From Candidatus Cloacimonetes bacterium HGW-Cloacimonetes-2 (GTDB taxonomy: Bacteria > Cloacimonadota > Cloacimonadia > Cloacimonadales > Cloacimonadaceae), in NCBI GenBank assembly GCA_002842035.1, contig PHBP01000006.1, forward strand, positions 147,688 to 211,687: 64,000 bases of DNA, in the 5' to 3' direction. The notes under the pieces were generated by a model. The model made no database searches and was not told the DNA's origin. It was given only the letters and a program-made list of their open reading frames with translations. The position numbers and the translations under genes are program-made. Below, piece by piece: positions 22,666 to 30,747 of this stretch. How positions within the stretch are numbered: the stretch's first letter is position 1; every line of letters begins with the position of its first letter.

Positions 22666-24345
22666 ATGAAACAAGCCCTTCTCGTAGCAATTCTTACGCT
22701 TCTGTCCATCTGTATGCTGTCCGCCGGTGATTACCGCATCGGCACCGGAACCGGCACGCAAAACAAAGTACCCGTCTATGGGTATGCAAATTATGGCTGG
22801 AGCAAGTTCTTTTTCTCCGAAGACGAGCTGGCAACTGCAGGAATGAGCGATGCTACTCAGATCACAAAAATCGCTTTCCAGGTAAGTGGCTCCATCTCAA
22901 ACTACATTATGGAAAACCAACGCATCTATATGACTCACTATTATAATAGCGATTATACCACGAGTACGGACAATTACCCAGCAGTGAGCACATATAATCA
23001 GGTCTTTAATGGTACTGTTGTATGGAATGGTCCGGGGTGGGTAGAGATTGAGCTATCGACTCCCTTTAATTACGTGGGACAATACGGATTAGAAATAGTC
23101 TGGGAAGATAGAGATGGCATAGCGATAGGTGGCCCTCCGAGTTTTCGCTATACCCAAACCTCGGGATACACATGTGTTTACAAAAACGGAACGACTTTTT
23201 CCACTGGCGACGGCACTCGCGTAAAAAACCGTCCCAATATCTGGTTTATGAGCCCGCCCACCGATGTCCCGCCTCCTGCTGAAGTGGTTACACCTGCTGA
23301 TGCTGCTACTGAAGTTGGAATCGGGACTCACCTGGTCTGGAATCACACAGGTGGTGATCCTGATTACTACAAGCTTTGGTTTGGAACGGATAATCCACCC
23401 TCCAATCTGGTTGCAGCCCAAAACGTCTATGGCAATGTCTTTGACATCCCGCAGTATCTGGATTACAATACCACCTACTATTGGCGGGTTGTCCCCCACA
23501 ACGATTTTGGCTTTGCCTTTGATTGCCCCGTCTGGAGTTTTACCACCGGGCCTGATCCCGCCATCTACACATTTCCCTATACTCAGGATTTTGATGGCAG
23601 CTATCTGCCGGATAGATGGATAGAGTTTCTGGGCACGATGGCAGATCCCATCGTGATCAACCCTGTAGACAGCCAGTGGCAACAGGATGATTGGCTCAAT
23701 ATTGCTGGCACCGACAAGGCTGCCAGAATAAACGTCTATTCTACTATTGCCGGATATCTGGTCTCACCTTTCCTCAATATCGCAAACGATGATTTCGTAC
23801 TGGAATTTGACCTGGCGTATATGGATTATGACAACAGCAATCCCATCAGCTCCGATCCCAACGGACTGACCGGCGTTGACGACCGTTTTGCCGTATTGAT
23901 CAGCGATGGTTTCACCTGGTCCAGCACCAACATCGTGCGCGAGTGGAACAACAGCGGCAGTCCCGATGTCTTAAACGATGTGCCTAATACAGGCGTTCAC
24001 GTCACAATTCCCCTGGCAGGGCTTACCGGAAGCAAGCGCATCGCTTTCTATGCCGGCTCCACAACAATCAATGCGGACAACGATCTGATGATCAACAACT
24101 TCGTAGTTCGCGAGGCAGTGCCCACTCTTGGCATCCCGGAACTCCTTATCACCCGTGATGATGTAAACAACCTGATCTCTATCACTTGGAATGCCATTAC
24201 CGGCGCCAACAGCTACCAAGTCTATAGCTGCAGCAGTCCTGATGGCACCTATGAATTGATCGATACTATCCCTGATACTCATTACGAGCTATCAGCTTCA
24301 CCTAATAGAGCTTTCTTTAAAATAGTCGCCTCCTCAGAGAGGTAA
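22666..24345 (+). CDS. Secreted Fn3/cleaved-adhesin protein with alternative Fn3-like tail
   Basis: About 559 residues. Two adjacent ATGs (22663 and 22666) follow GAGGAG; the second has the better 6-nt spacing. The signal peptide is at ~1-20. Residues ~22-180 are a beta-rich module that recurs in the 1,839-residue protein (YGWSKFFFSEDELATAGM...). An Fn3 domain follows (~195-295), then a cleaved-adhesin-like module containing NSNPISSDPNGLTGVDD, probably a ligand- or ion-binding loop. The last ~60 residues are Fn3-like and end SYQVYSCSSPDGTYELI...FFKIVASSER, a tail seen in three other proteins here instead of the PNPF domain. Exported; exact role unknown. Confidence 0.8.
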   Translation: MKQALLVAILTLLSICMLSAGDYRIGTGTGTQNKVPVYGYANYGWSKFFFSEDELATAGMSDATQITKIAFQVSGSISNYIMENQRIYMTHYYNSDYTTSTDNYPAVSTYNQVFNGTVVWNGPGWVEIELSTPFNYVGQYGLEIVWEDRDGIAIGGPPSFRYTQTSGYTCVYKNGTTFSTGDGTRVKNRPNIWFMSPPTDVPPPAEVVTPADAATEVGIGTHLVWNHTGGDPDYYKLWFGTDNPPSNLVAAQNVYGNVFDIPQYLDYNTTYYWRVVPHNDFGFAFDCPVWSFTTGPDPAIYTFPYTQDFDGSYLPDRWIEFLGTMADPIVINPVDSQWQQDDWLNIAGTDKAARINVYSTIAGYLVSPFLNIANDDFVLEFDLAYMDYDNSNPISSDPNGLTGVDDRFAVLISDGFTWSSTNIVREWNNSGSPDVLNDVPNTGVHVTIPLAGLTGSKRIAFYAGSTTINADNDLMINNFVVREAVPTLGIPELLITRDDVNNLISITWNAITGANSYQVYSCSSPDGTYELIDTIPDTHYELSASPNRAFFKIVASSER

Positions 24346-24387
24346 TCTGGTCTCCCTAACCCATCAATAGTAGAACTAATCGCACAC

Positions 24388-24416
24388 GAGGACAGCAGAC
24401 GCTGTCCTCTCTTTTT
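24388..24416 (+). terminator. Rho-independent terminator
   Basis: Perfect 9-bp stem GAGGACAGC/GCTGTCCTC (24388-24396 with 24401-24409) with a 4-nt loop and a T-rich tail. Confidence 0.9.
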
Positions 24417-24460
24417 GCCCATATTCAATCGATATCTCATAAGTACATACAGGGTAGTCG

Positions 24461-24540
24461 CTTCCTGCCTGTTCATACAGGATTCAAGCAGGATACAAGC
24501 AGGATAGAAGCATCCTATCAAGCAGGAAGCAAGGGATGCT
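24461..24540 (+). repeat. Dispersed repeat family C, copy 1
   Basis: It contains CCTGCCTGTTCATACAGGAT, then short units of the type CAAGCAGGATA, then AAGCATCCT and CAAGCAGGAAGCAAGGG. It matches copies near 29442-29560 and 37971-38090. It lies between a terminator and the next gene's promoter. Confidence 0.8.
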
Positions 24541-24577
24541 CTTCCACTTTGCCCGCAATTTTGGAGGCATTTCTTAC

Positions 24578-24583
24578 TTGACA
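24578..24583 (+). promoter_or_regulatory. Possible -35 box for the beta-barrel gene
   Basis: TTGACA lies 52 nt upstream of the start at 24635; the -10 is unclear. Confidence 0.3.
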
Positions 24584-24634
24584 ATATCAGCCTGCCGTCA
24601 TTGGAATAAATCAGCTCTGATAAGGATACAGCTT

Positions 24635-25975
24635 ATGATAAAGAAAGCCTTGGTTTTTATACTTTTAGTCTTTGCGGTGGCACTTGCGGCACAGGATCAG
24701 CCTTTTGCGGTGAGATCATCCACCCGCTATGGCATATCCAGTATGTTTGGAATAGTCGAGCTGGATTCGCTTACCTTTTATCAGATGCGGCTGATTCAAG
24801 AATTTAAGTACAAAGGCTTTAGTCTGGGGCTGGATCTGGACTTTCTCTTTGATGACGAATACCATCTCCTGGAAGAGGAATGGGATCAGCTAAAAGACAT
24901 CCCCTCAAAGATATACTACTTTCGCTATGGTAAGCAGGGCGAGCCGGTATTCTTTCATTATGGAGGTTTTACAGCTTATACGATCGGGAATGGACTGCTG
25001 ATGAATAACTACACCAATATGTCCTATTACCCGAGGCTGAGGAACAACGGACTCCTGATCGGGGGGACGCTCCCGGTGCGAACCCAGCCGACCATCGAGC
25101 TGATGACATCTGATCTGATCAAGAACGAGCTGATTGCTCTGAATGCACACTTTAGCCCCCTTCCGGATTCCAGCGTGAACTATATCGATGATCTGATAGT
25201 GGGCTTTAGCGTGATCCGGGATAACAACCAGAAAGGCAATCTGCACCACACTTTGGGGGATTCTCTGTACAGCTCGATGCATATCGGCAAAAGAGACGGG
25301 CTTACGGCTTATAGCATCGATCTGGAGGTGCCGGTAACGGTCGATAGCAATACTGTCCTGGGCGGTTATCTCGAAATGGCGCATATCATCGGCAATGGCA
25401 CGGGCTTTATCCTGCCGGGTATCTTTGCCGATTTCAAGTTCCTAAAAGTCAATCTGGAATACAGGCTGCACAACCGGCGCTTTGTCCCTGCATATTTTGA
25501 TCATTTTTACGAGGAAAACCGGTCTGTCCTGGTCTATGACGAGGAAGGTGCTCCGGATATTCTGACGGGGGAAGAAGCTTTACAGGAAAAACCCGGCTCC
25601 TATGGCTGGTATGGCAAGGTGCAGTGGATAATTCGCAACAGATTGAAGATGGTGCTGGCCTGGCAAAATATGTACGGCAAAGAGGTGGATCGGGGCAAGT
25701 CGCTCTGGTTTACAATGCGGATAGACACGCGGTATAAACACTGGGAAAATATGACTTTCAGCTATAGCAAAGTGAATGCTGCGGAGCTCTCCCCCGGCAA
25801 GGTGATCGTGCCAGCTGCCAGGCTGGGCTTTAGCTTTACGATCAGTTTGGGCGAAAAACGGCGCTGGTTTGTGGTGAGTAAATACTCCGAGAAGTATAAG
25901 AACAAGGAAGGCGGTATCAACTGGTGGCGTGACACCGAGCGATCCTTCTCAGCAGGTGTAAAGTACGTCTATTAA
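24635..25975 (+). CDS. Outer-membrane beta-barrel protein, function unknown
   Basis: The protein has 446 residues. The ATG at 24635 (MIKKALVFILLVFAVALAAQ) gives a clean signal peptide and follows AAGGA; an in-frame ATG at 24536 would place ~33 unrelated residues in front of it and lies in repeat/promoter sequence. The mature part is dominated by amphipathic strands with many Tyr/Phe (FYQMRLIQEFKYKGFSLGLDLDF, KIYYFRYGKQGEPVFFHYGGF) and ends in an aromatic-rich strand FSAGVKYVY. This fits a porin- or transporter-type barrel of ~20 strands. It is convergent with the small membrane gene that ends 17 nt later. No family is recognised. Confidence 0.75.
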   Translation: MIKKALVFILLVFAVALAAQDQPFAVRSSTRYGISSMFGIVELDSLTFYQMRLIQEFKYKGFSLGLDLDFLFDDEYHLLEEEWDQLKDIPSKIYYFRYGKQGEPVFFHYGGFTAYTIGNGLLMNNYTNMSYYPRLRNNGLLIGGTLPVRTQPTIELMTSDLIKNELIALNAHFSPLPDSSVNYIDDLIVGFSVIRDNNQKGNLHHTLGDSLYSSMHIGKRDGLTAYSIDLEVPVTVDSNTVLGGYLEMAHIIGNGTGFILPGIFADFKFLKVNLEYRLHNRRFVPAYFDHFYEENRSVLVYDEEGAPDILTGEEALQEKPGSYGWYGKVQWIIRNRLKMVLAWQNMYGKEVDRGKSLWFTMRIDTRYKHWENMTFSYSKVNAAELSPGKVIVPAARLGFSFTISLGEKRRWFVVSKYSEKYKNKEGGINWWRDTERSFSAGVKYVY

Positions 25976-25991
25976 GGGGATTTAGCAGCTT

Positions 25992-26225
25992 TTATTTCTT
26001 GGCTTTAATCCCGAAGATTTGGGATTTGATCCACTTGAAGTTCAGGATGATATGCAGGATTGCCAGGATAAAGAAGATCGCTCCGGAGAGTGCGTGGATC
26101 TGCCCTAGGACTTCATCATAGTAGAAGCGTCCGGGCAGGCGATAGAGCAGCATACTGATAGCAACGGTCAGGAAAGCTATAAAGAGGATGGGATTGAGGA
26201 TCTTGAGCAGCTTGAGATTCATCAT
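25992..26225 (-). CDS. Small DUF4405-like membrane protein (possible heme-binding)
   Basis: About 77 residues from the ATG at 26225, which follows AGGAG; a second ATG is adjacent. An upstream ATG at 26264 overlaps the divergent promoter and is less likely. There are two hydrophobic segments, at ~10-28 and ~44-63. The second contains H-A-L-S-G and H-I-I-L-N, the two-His pattern of DUF4405/cytochrome b561-like small proteins, followed by KWIKSQIF. A role in inner-membrane electron transfer is possible. It is divergent from the next gene across a short shared promoter region. Confidence 0.6.
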   Translation of the reverse strand: MMNLKLLKILNPILFIAFLTVAISMLLYRLPGRFYYDEVLGQIHALSGAIFFILAILHIILNFKWIKSQIFGIKAKK

Positions 26226-26257
26226 TACTCCTAATCTTGTGTTCTCAGAAACCGGGC

Positions 26258-26285
26258 TTGACAAATGGCTTCCAATAACTAATAT
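26258..26285 (+). promoter_or_regulatory. Promoter of the 113-residue periplasmic protein
   Basis: TTGACA (26258-26263), 16 nt, TAATAT (26280-26285). It is one of the best sigma70-type matches in the window and lies 61 nt before the ATG at 26319. Confidence 0.65.
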
Positions 26286-26318
26286 ATCGTTATACGATCA
26301 TTAAACAAGGAGAGACTA

Positions 26319-26660
26319 ATGAGAAAACATATCTTAGTACTAGTGGTTCTGATGGCACTGGCTACCTGGCTGAGCGCTCACCCGGCATCAAATGTCCTGG
26401 TAACCTACAGCAACGAAAATCACGTCCTTAGCCTTACAATATCTCACCAGGTGAGAGATGCAGCAGATCACTTTATCTCAAAAGTAACAGTCAAAGTAGG
26501 CAATGCCGAGATCCTTACCCACAAGCTTACAATGCAGGACAGCCTTACCGGTGGAGTGCTGCTTTACAAGCTTCCGGGCCTGGCCAGCGGCAGCCGTATC
26601 ACGGTCATCACAGATTGCAACAAAGGCGGTAGAAAGACCGCTCAGATTACTGTCCGGTAG
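26319..26660 (+). CDS. Small exported protein with superoxide-reductase-like Ig fold (tentative)
   Basis: The protein has 113 residues. AAGGAGAG precedes the ATG. Residues 1-20 form a signal peptide ending in Ser-Ala. The mature chain opens H-P-A-S and has His-rich strands (NENHVLSLTISHQVRDAADHFISKVTV), followed by alternating strands and ITDCNKGGRKTAQITV. This is reminiscent of the desulfoferrodoxin/superoxide-reductase beta-sandwich, in which four His and one Cys bind iron; one Cys is present in ITDCNKGG. Whether the ligand set is complete cannot be judged by eye. It stands divergent to a small DUF4405-like membrane protein, which would suit a shared redox role. The assignment is weak. Confidence 0.45.
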   Translation: MRKHILVLVVLMALATWLSAHPASNVLVTYSNENHVLSLTISHQVRDAADHFISKVTVKVGNAEILTHKLTMQDSLTGGVLLYKLPGLASGSRITVITDCNKGGRKTAQITVR

Positions 26661-26749
26661 CTTGTCAAACCTCGATCAGATCTGTGGAGCAAAGGCTACA
26701 GCCCGCAGTTACTTATCTGATTAAATTGGATTATGAATGAAAATAATCC

Positions 26750-26779
26750 TTGACACCTATCAGGCAGCCATTCTAATAG
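26750..26779 (+). promoter_or_regulatory. Promoter of the LamG-domain secreted protein
   Basis: TTGACA (26750-26755), 18 nt, TAATAG (26774-26779). A small hairpin, GTCTCC/GGAGAC (26800-26805 with 26815-26820), lies in the leader. Confidence 0.6.
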
Positions 26780-26849
26780 AACCAGATTAGAAAAAGATAG
26801 TCTCCCAAAGTATCGGAGACGACCTAGATAATGTGATCAGGAGGAAAAG

Positions 26850-28181
26850 ATGAATCGCGTTAGATTGTTTGTTCTTTTGTTTTTGTTAGGCATTACTGGC
26901 ATACTGTTTGCCAATAACGCTCTTTACTTCGATGGTGTTGATGACTGCGTGCAGATAGCTTCACCGGGTATCACCAATACCTTTACCGCCGAGTGCTGGT
27001 TCAAGCCCTATTCAGCAGGCCTCACCGGGACTTATGGCTCTACCATTATGGGTTCTTCCACAGGCACTGCCAGATCATACTGGCTTACTCTGGTAGATGA
27101 TGAGCTGCGTCTTTGGGCTTTCCAGTCGAATGCAAGCCAGCTTTGGACATCCACCAATCTTGATATCCAGGTCGGCACTTGGTATCACGTGGCAGTAACT
27201 GCGGTCCGAAATGGTGCTTTCAATGTATATCTCAATGGCCAGCTTGTAGGATCCGGTACAGCCGGTAACTTTACTGATATGAACAACCAGCTTACCTTGG
27301 GTGATCTGCGTCCCGGTCGTGGCTTGGCTTTCCACGGACTACTTGATGAAGTTCGTATCTGGAATGTTGTGCGCACCCAGACTGAGATTGCCAACAATAT
27401 GAATACCATTATCAGTCCATATCCCAGCAGCCTGCTTGGTTACTGGCCACTTGATTCTGCCAATGGTTCCACAGTTTATGATATGACTACACCTTCGCAG
27501 AATGGCAACACCCAAAACGGTCTTGTATCCAATCCCAATCCTGGTTTTTACAACAGCGATGTCACTCTGCCTGTCGAGATGTCTTCCTTTATGGTGACTG
27601 GTACCTCAGATTTCTTCGTCAGACTTACCTGGATCACTCAGACAGAGACCAGCGTGATGGGCTATTATGTCTATCGCAACAGCCAGGACAGCTTTGCCAC
27701 AGCCACCAGAATCAGTGATCTGATTCCTGCTCAAAACCAGACCAACACCACTCACTACACCTATATCGACGAGGAAGTGAGCGAAGGCACCTGGTACTAT
27801 TGGCTGCAAAACATCGATTACGACGGAGTGGACGAAGTTCACGGTCCGGTCTCCTACACAGTGATCTATGGCACAGAGGAGCCTATTACCCCGCCTCCTG
27901 CCCCTGTCACCAAGCTGAACGATGTATTCCCCAATCCTTTCAATCCTATTTCCTACATTCCTTTCTATCTTGATAGTCAGCAGAATGTCCGAGTGGATGT
28001 GATCAACCTGAAAGGCCAAGTCATCAAGACCGTCTTCCAAGGATTGGCTCTTCCCGGCGACCACGTTGCCAATTGGGACGGTAAAGATGCCAATGGTGAA
28101 GCTTGCTCCACCGGTATCTATATGATCCGTCTTACTGCCGGAGACAAGGTCTTCACAAAGAAGGCAATGCTCATTAAGTAA
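26850..28181 (+). CDS. Secreted LamG/concanavalin-like protein with PNPF-type C-terminal domain
   Basis: The protein has 443 residues; CAGGAGG precedes the ATG. After a signal peptide (~1-21) comes a laminin-G/concanavalin A-like jelly roll (~22-205: ALYFDGVDDCVQIASP, FTAECWFKPY, WYHVAVTAVRNGAFNVYLNGQLVG, LDEVRIWNVVRTQTEI). A short Fn3-like part follows (~235-335, VRLTWITQTETSVMGYYVYRNS). The tail from ~357 has VFPNPFNPISYIPF, VDVINLKGQVIKTV and NWDGKDANGEACSTGIYMIRL and ends KKAMLIK, typical of type IX-like sorting domains. It is a likely surface protein that binds or acts on a polysaccharide. It is monocistronic, with its own promoter and terminator. Confidence 0.88.
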   Translation: MNRVRLFVLLFLLGITGILFANNALYFDGVDDCVQIASPGITNTFTAECWFKPYSAGLTGTYGSTIMGSSTGTARSYWLTLVDDELRLWAFQSNASQLWTSTNLDIQVGTWYHVAVTAVRNGAFNVYLNGQLVGSGTAGNFTDMNNQLTLGDLRPGRGLAFHGLLDEVRIWNVVRTQTEIANNMNTIISPYPSSLLGYWPLDSANGSTVYDMTTPSQNGNTQNGLVSNPNPGFYNSDVTLPVEMSSFMVTGTSDFFVRLTWITQTETSVMGYYVYRNSQDSFATATRISDLIPAQNQTNTTHYTYIDEEVSEGTWYYWLQNIDYDGVDEVHGPVSYTVIYGTEEPITPPPAPVTKLNDVFPNPFNPISYIPFYLDSQQNVRVDVINLKGQVIKTVFQGLALPGDHVANWDGKDANGEACSTGIYMIRLTAGDKVFTKKAMLIK

Positions 28182-28212
28182 ACTAATTACGCGATAAACT
28201 GATCACGGTATT

Positions 28213-28247
28213 AAGAGCCCCGGGCCGATGTCCGGGACTCTTTTTTT
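28213..28247 (+). terminator. Rho-independent terminator
   Basis: Stem AAGAGCCCCGG (28213-28223) with CCGGGACTCTT (28232-28242), one C/A mismatch, followed by a run of T. Confidence 0.85.
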
Positions 28248-28278
28248 ATGCTCTTTTCACAAATCCTAAAGATTCTTC

Positions 28279-28318
28279 TTGACAATTTAACTAATTACCT
28301 AATTATGTCCTTAGTTAA
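28279..28318 (+). promoter_or_regulatory. Promoter with palindromic operator for the ArsR-type repressor pair
   Basis: A TTGACA -35 box (28279-28284) is followed by AT-rich -10 candidates TAATTA/ATTATG (28300-28307). A perfect inverted repeat TTAACTAA (28287-28294) / TTAGTTAA (28311-28318) brackets the -10. This is the expected position for autorepression by the ArsR-type protein encoded just downstream; the binding is inferred. Confidence 0.6.
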
Positions 28319-28361
28319 ACACTGTAGCTTGCCAAGTTTATTGGCAGCAAAGGAGATACAA

Positions 28362-28640
28362 ATGTCGGATTCCTTTTTTAAGGCAATTGCCGATGCAAAC
28401 AGACGCAAGATTCTGAAGCTTCTCAGAGAGAATGGTACACTCACTGCCGGTGAACTGGCAGAGAACTTTGAGATCTCAAAGCCTGCTCTCAGCGAACACC
28501 TCAAAATCCTGCGCAATGCCGATCTGATTTACGCTGTAAAGAAACAGCAGTTCATTCATTACAGCCTCAACACCACTGTGTTCGAGGATATAATTAGTTG
28601 GATTACCAATTTAATAGACAAAAGTGAGGAAAAGAAATGA
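28362..28640 (+). CDS. sdpR: ArsR-family transcriptional repressor (SdpR type)
   Basis: The protein has 92 residues. The ATG at 28362 follows AAGGAGA; the longer reading from 28248 would run through the promoter and operator. The chain is one winged helix: FFKAIADANRRKILKLL, LTAGELAENFEISKPALSEHLKIL (recognition helix) and a wing IYAVKKQQFIHYSL. The short C-terminal helix and the following SdpI-like gene, overlapping by 4 nt (ATGA), identify the SdpR/SdpI arrangement, in which the membrane protein can tether the repressor and relieve repression. No metal-binding cysteines are present. The palindrome over its own -10 suggests autoregulation. The symbol is used by analogy. Confidence 0.85.
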   Translation: MSDSFFKAIADANRRKILKLLRENGTLTAGELAENFEISKPALSEHLKILRNADLIYAVKKQQFIHYSLNTTVFEDIISWITNLIDKSEEKK

Positions 28641-29299
28641 AACGCCTGATGAACTTCAAGTGGTCCGTAATCGTTATGATCCTGTTCTTTATCGTGGGAG
28701 CTTATATGCTCTCGCTGCTTCCCGCGGATGCCCGCATCCCGTCACACGTCAATATCCGCAATGAGATCGACGGCTGGACCAGCAAGACCGGCACGATGCT
28801 CTTTGGCGGCGGTATGATGATATTCCTGTTTGCAATGTTCTTCCTGATGCCCTGGTACTCCCCTTGGTATCGTAATTATGAGCATCGCAACGAGAAGATC
28901 ATCCCGACTCTCTGCTTTATAATGATTCTGTTTTTTGCACTGCTCTTGCTATTTCAGATCTATCTGGCTATCAAGAACATCACTGATCCGCCTATCCAAA
29001 TAATGCTGATCCTGATCGGACTGCTCTTTATCTCGCTGGGAAACCTGCTGCCCAAGATGCCAAAGAACTTTTTTATTGGCATCAAGACGCCCTGGACTCT
29101 GACCAGCGAGGACAACTGGATCAAGACGCATCGCCTGGGCGGAACGCTTTTTGTGATCAGCGGACTAATTATGATCATCAAGGGATTCTTCCCAAAGGGC
29201 AATATGACAGTGCAACTCGTTACGACCCTGATCGCGATCGGAATGCTGCTCTACCCGATGCTTTATTCCTTTATGCTATATCGCAAGGAAAACAAATAG
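28637..29299 (+). CDS. sdpI: SdpI/YhfL-family membrane protein with DUF1648 segment
   Basis: The protein has 220 residues with six or seven membrane segments. The N-terminal DUF1648-type motif is LLPADARIPSHVNIRNEIDGW. The C-terminal SdpI signature is FFIGIKTPWTLTSEDNW followed by KTHRLGG. SdpI proteins confer immunity to a membrane-active toxin in Bacillus and sense it by capturing SdpR. In this genome it may sense cell-envelope stress; no toxin gene is nearby. It is translationally coupled to the repressor and followed by a terminator. Confidence 0.87.
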   Translation: MKRLMNFKWSVIVMILFFIVGAYMLSLLPADARIPSHVNIRNEIDGWTSKTGTMLFGGGMMIFLFAMFFLMPWYSPWYRNYEHRNEKIIPTLCFIMILFFALLLLFQIYLAIKNITDPPIQIMLILIGLLFISLGNLLPKMPKNFFIGIKTPWTLTSEDNWIKTHRLGGTLFVISGLIMIIKGFFPKGNMTVQLVTTLIAIGMLLYPMLYSFMLYRKENK

Positions 29300-29330
29300 G
29301 GATAATTACTTAGAACTAACTGGCTAATTC

Positions 29331-29362
29331 TCCGGCAGGGACACAATCTCTGCCGGATTTTT
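29331..29362 (+). terminator. Rho-independent terminator after the sdpRI-type pair
   Basis: Perfect stem TCCGGCAG/CTGCCGGA (29331-29338 with 29350-29357), followed by TTTTT after one base. Confidence 0.85.
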
Positions 29363-29441
29363 GTGTAAGCGACTATATTATATATGAGATAGACTCTCCG
29401 CAGCAGCAGGCAAGAACGACCTGCAAAAACACCCATCTCCC

Positions 29442-29560
29442 GAACTGCTTCCTGCTTGATAGGATGCTTGTACCCTGCTTCTATCCTGCTTGAATCCTGG
29501 ATGAACAAGAATGAATGAACTGTCCTGCAATGTTTTAGCATTGTTTCACTGAAAGGGAGC
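29442..29560 (-). repeat. Dispersed repeat family C, copy 2 (minus orientation)
   Basis: On the minus strand it reads CTCCCTTTCAGTGAAACAAT, then GATTCAAGCAGGATA units and AAGCATCCTATCAAGCAGGA. The first part is shared with copy 3 and the second with copies 1 and 3. It sits between two convergent transcription units. The rest of the gap to 29663 holds nothing recognised. Confidence 0.8.
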
Positions 29561-29663
29561 CGATAAGGAACACAAAGACAATCGCTTAGATGAACCTGCC
29601 AGGATAATGGCCTTGGCTGTTCTCAAACAAGGAACTCAGATCTACAATGGGAAAGATCAGGAT

Positions 29664-29695
29664 AAAGAAAAATCCCGGATTCTTGAATCCGGGAT
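29664..29695 (-). terminator. Terminator of the minus-strand ribH-to-ZIP operon
   Basis: Perfect 11-bp stem ATCCCGGATTC/GAATCCGGGAT (29672-29682 with 29685-29695). On the minus strand it is followed by a T-rich run (29672-29664). Confidence 0.88.
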
Positions 29696-29731
29696 ATGGT
29701 AACGATAGTTATACGTTTGTAATAAAGTGGC

Positions 29732-30526
29732 TTAGCCCAGCGCTACGTCCAGCACCATCATCACGGCAAAGCCCAGCATCACTCCGAGAGTGGCAAGATG
29801 CCCGTGTTTACCTTTTTGTGATTCCGGAATCACTTCTTCCGCAACCACATAGATCATTGCTCCGGCGGCAAAAGCCAGCGTATAAGGCAGCAGCGGACGA
29901 GCTATTGTAACCATCAAAGCTCCCAGCAAACCGCCGATCGGCTCGATCATACCGGAGAATTGTCCCCAGAAAAAGCTCTTCCAGCGAGAGAGACCTTCTC
30001 GGCGCAAGGGGATGGCGACTGCGGCTCCTTCGGGCAGGTTTTGAATACCGATACCCAATGCCAAAGCCATTGCTCCGGCGAGAGTTGCGCTTTCAAATCC
30101 ACTGGCAAGCGCTCCAAAAGCAACCCCCACAGCGAGGCCTTCAGGAAAATTGTGCAGAGTGACCGCCAGGAACATCAGAGTCGATTTACCCCAGGGCGTC
30201 TTGATGCCTTCACGCTCCGAGATATCGTCGCCCGGATGAACGTGCGGCAGCACCAGATCGATCAATCTAAGGAAGGCTCCGCCCAGGAGGAAACCCACCA
30301 CTGCAGGCACCCAACTGCCATCAGACATTTCGATGGCGGGATTGAGCAGCGACCAAAAGCTGGCAGCGATCATCACACCCGCGGCAAAGCCGAGCATAGT
30401 GTCCAGGACAGAATCTTTGATCTCCTTGAAAAAGAGCACAAAGCTGGAGCCAAGCGCGGTCATAAACCAGGTGAAACAGGTGCCCAGAACTGCAAATACC
30501 AATGCTTCTTTAGTACTGATAATCAT
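29732..30526 (-). CDS. ZIP-family divalent metal transporter
   Basis: The protein has 264 residues with eight predicted membrane helices. The family's metal-site helices are clear: LHNFPEGLAVG in TM4 and IQNLPEGAAVA in TM5. The loop between TM3 and TM4 has a short His-containing stretch (LPHVHPGDD), as in GufA/ZupT-like carriers. It should import Zn2+ or another divalent cation across the inner membrane. It is the last gene of an 11-gene minus-strand run, 11 nt after the small gene upstream, and a terminator follows. No metal-responsive regulator or site is visible here. Confidence 0.92.
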   Translation of the reverse strand: MIISTKEALVFAVLGTCFTWFMTALGSSFVLFFKEIKDSVLDTMLGFAAGVMIAASFWSLLNPAIEMSDGSWVPAVVGFLLGGAFLRLIDLVLPHVHPGDDISEREGIKTPWGKSTLMFLAVTLHNFPEGLAVGVAFGALASGFESATLAGAMALALGIGIQNLPEGAAVAIPLRREGLSRWKSFFWGQFSGMIEPIGGLLGALMVTIARPLLPYTLAFAAGAMIYVVAEEVIPESQKGKHGHLATLGVMLGFAVMMVLDVALG

Positions 30527-30537
30527 AGCTTTAGCAC

Positions 30538-30738
30538 CTATGCCCGATAGAAGTTTTCGATTACTTCCAGCATCTCTTTGATCGTGGCATTGGGATCATC
30601 CACAGCGAGAGTGCGTTTATCACCGTTATCAAAGGTAATAACCAGATTTCCCAAGGCTTTGGCGATTTCTCTGATCTTAGGAATCACGATGTAGCTTTTG
30701 CCGAGATGCTCGTCTTCGTAGGTGAAGATTGCTTTCAT
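30538..30738 (-). CDS. Small conserved-looking cytosolic protein, function unknown
   Basis: The protein has 66 residues; TAGGAG precedes its ATG. Sequence: mixed beta-alpha, with KAIFTYEDEHLGKSYIVIP, an NLVITFDNGDKRTL strand pair and a final amphipathic helix (ATIKEMLEVIENFYRA). There is no signal or membrane segment. Its spacing (9-11 nt to both neighbours) within the operon and the ribosome binding site support that it is real. No family is recognised. Confidence 0.6.
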   Translation of the reverse strand: MKAIFTYEDEHLGKSYIVIPKIREIAKALGNLVITFDNGDKRTLAVDDPNATIKEMLEVIENFYRA

Positions 30739-30747
30739 AGGAAGCTC

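Noticed and set aside
24282-24584. Minus-strand frame encoding a Cys/Ile/Leu-rich 100-residue protein, with similar frames at 29263-29541 and 37858-38238
   Set aside because: The similarity comes from translating the non-coding repeat family C in each place; no shared start or ribosome site.
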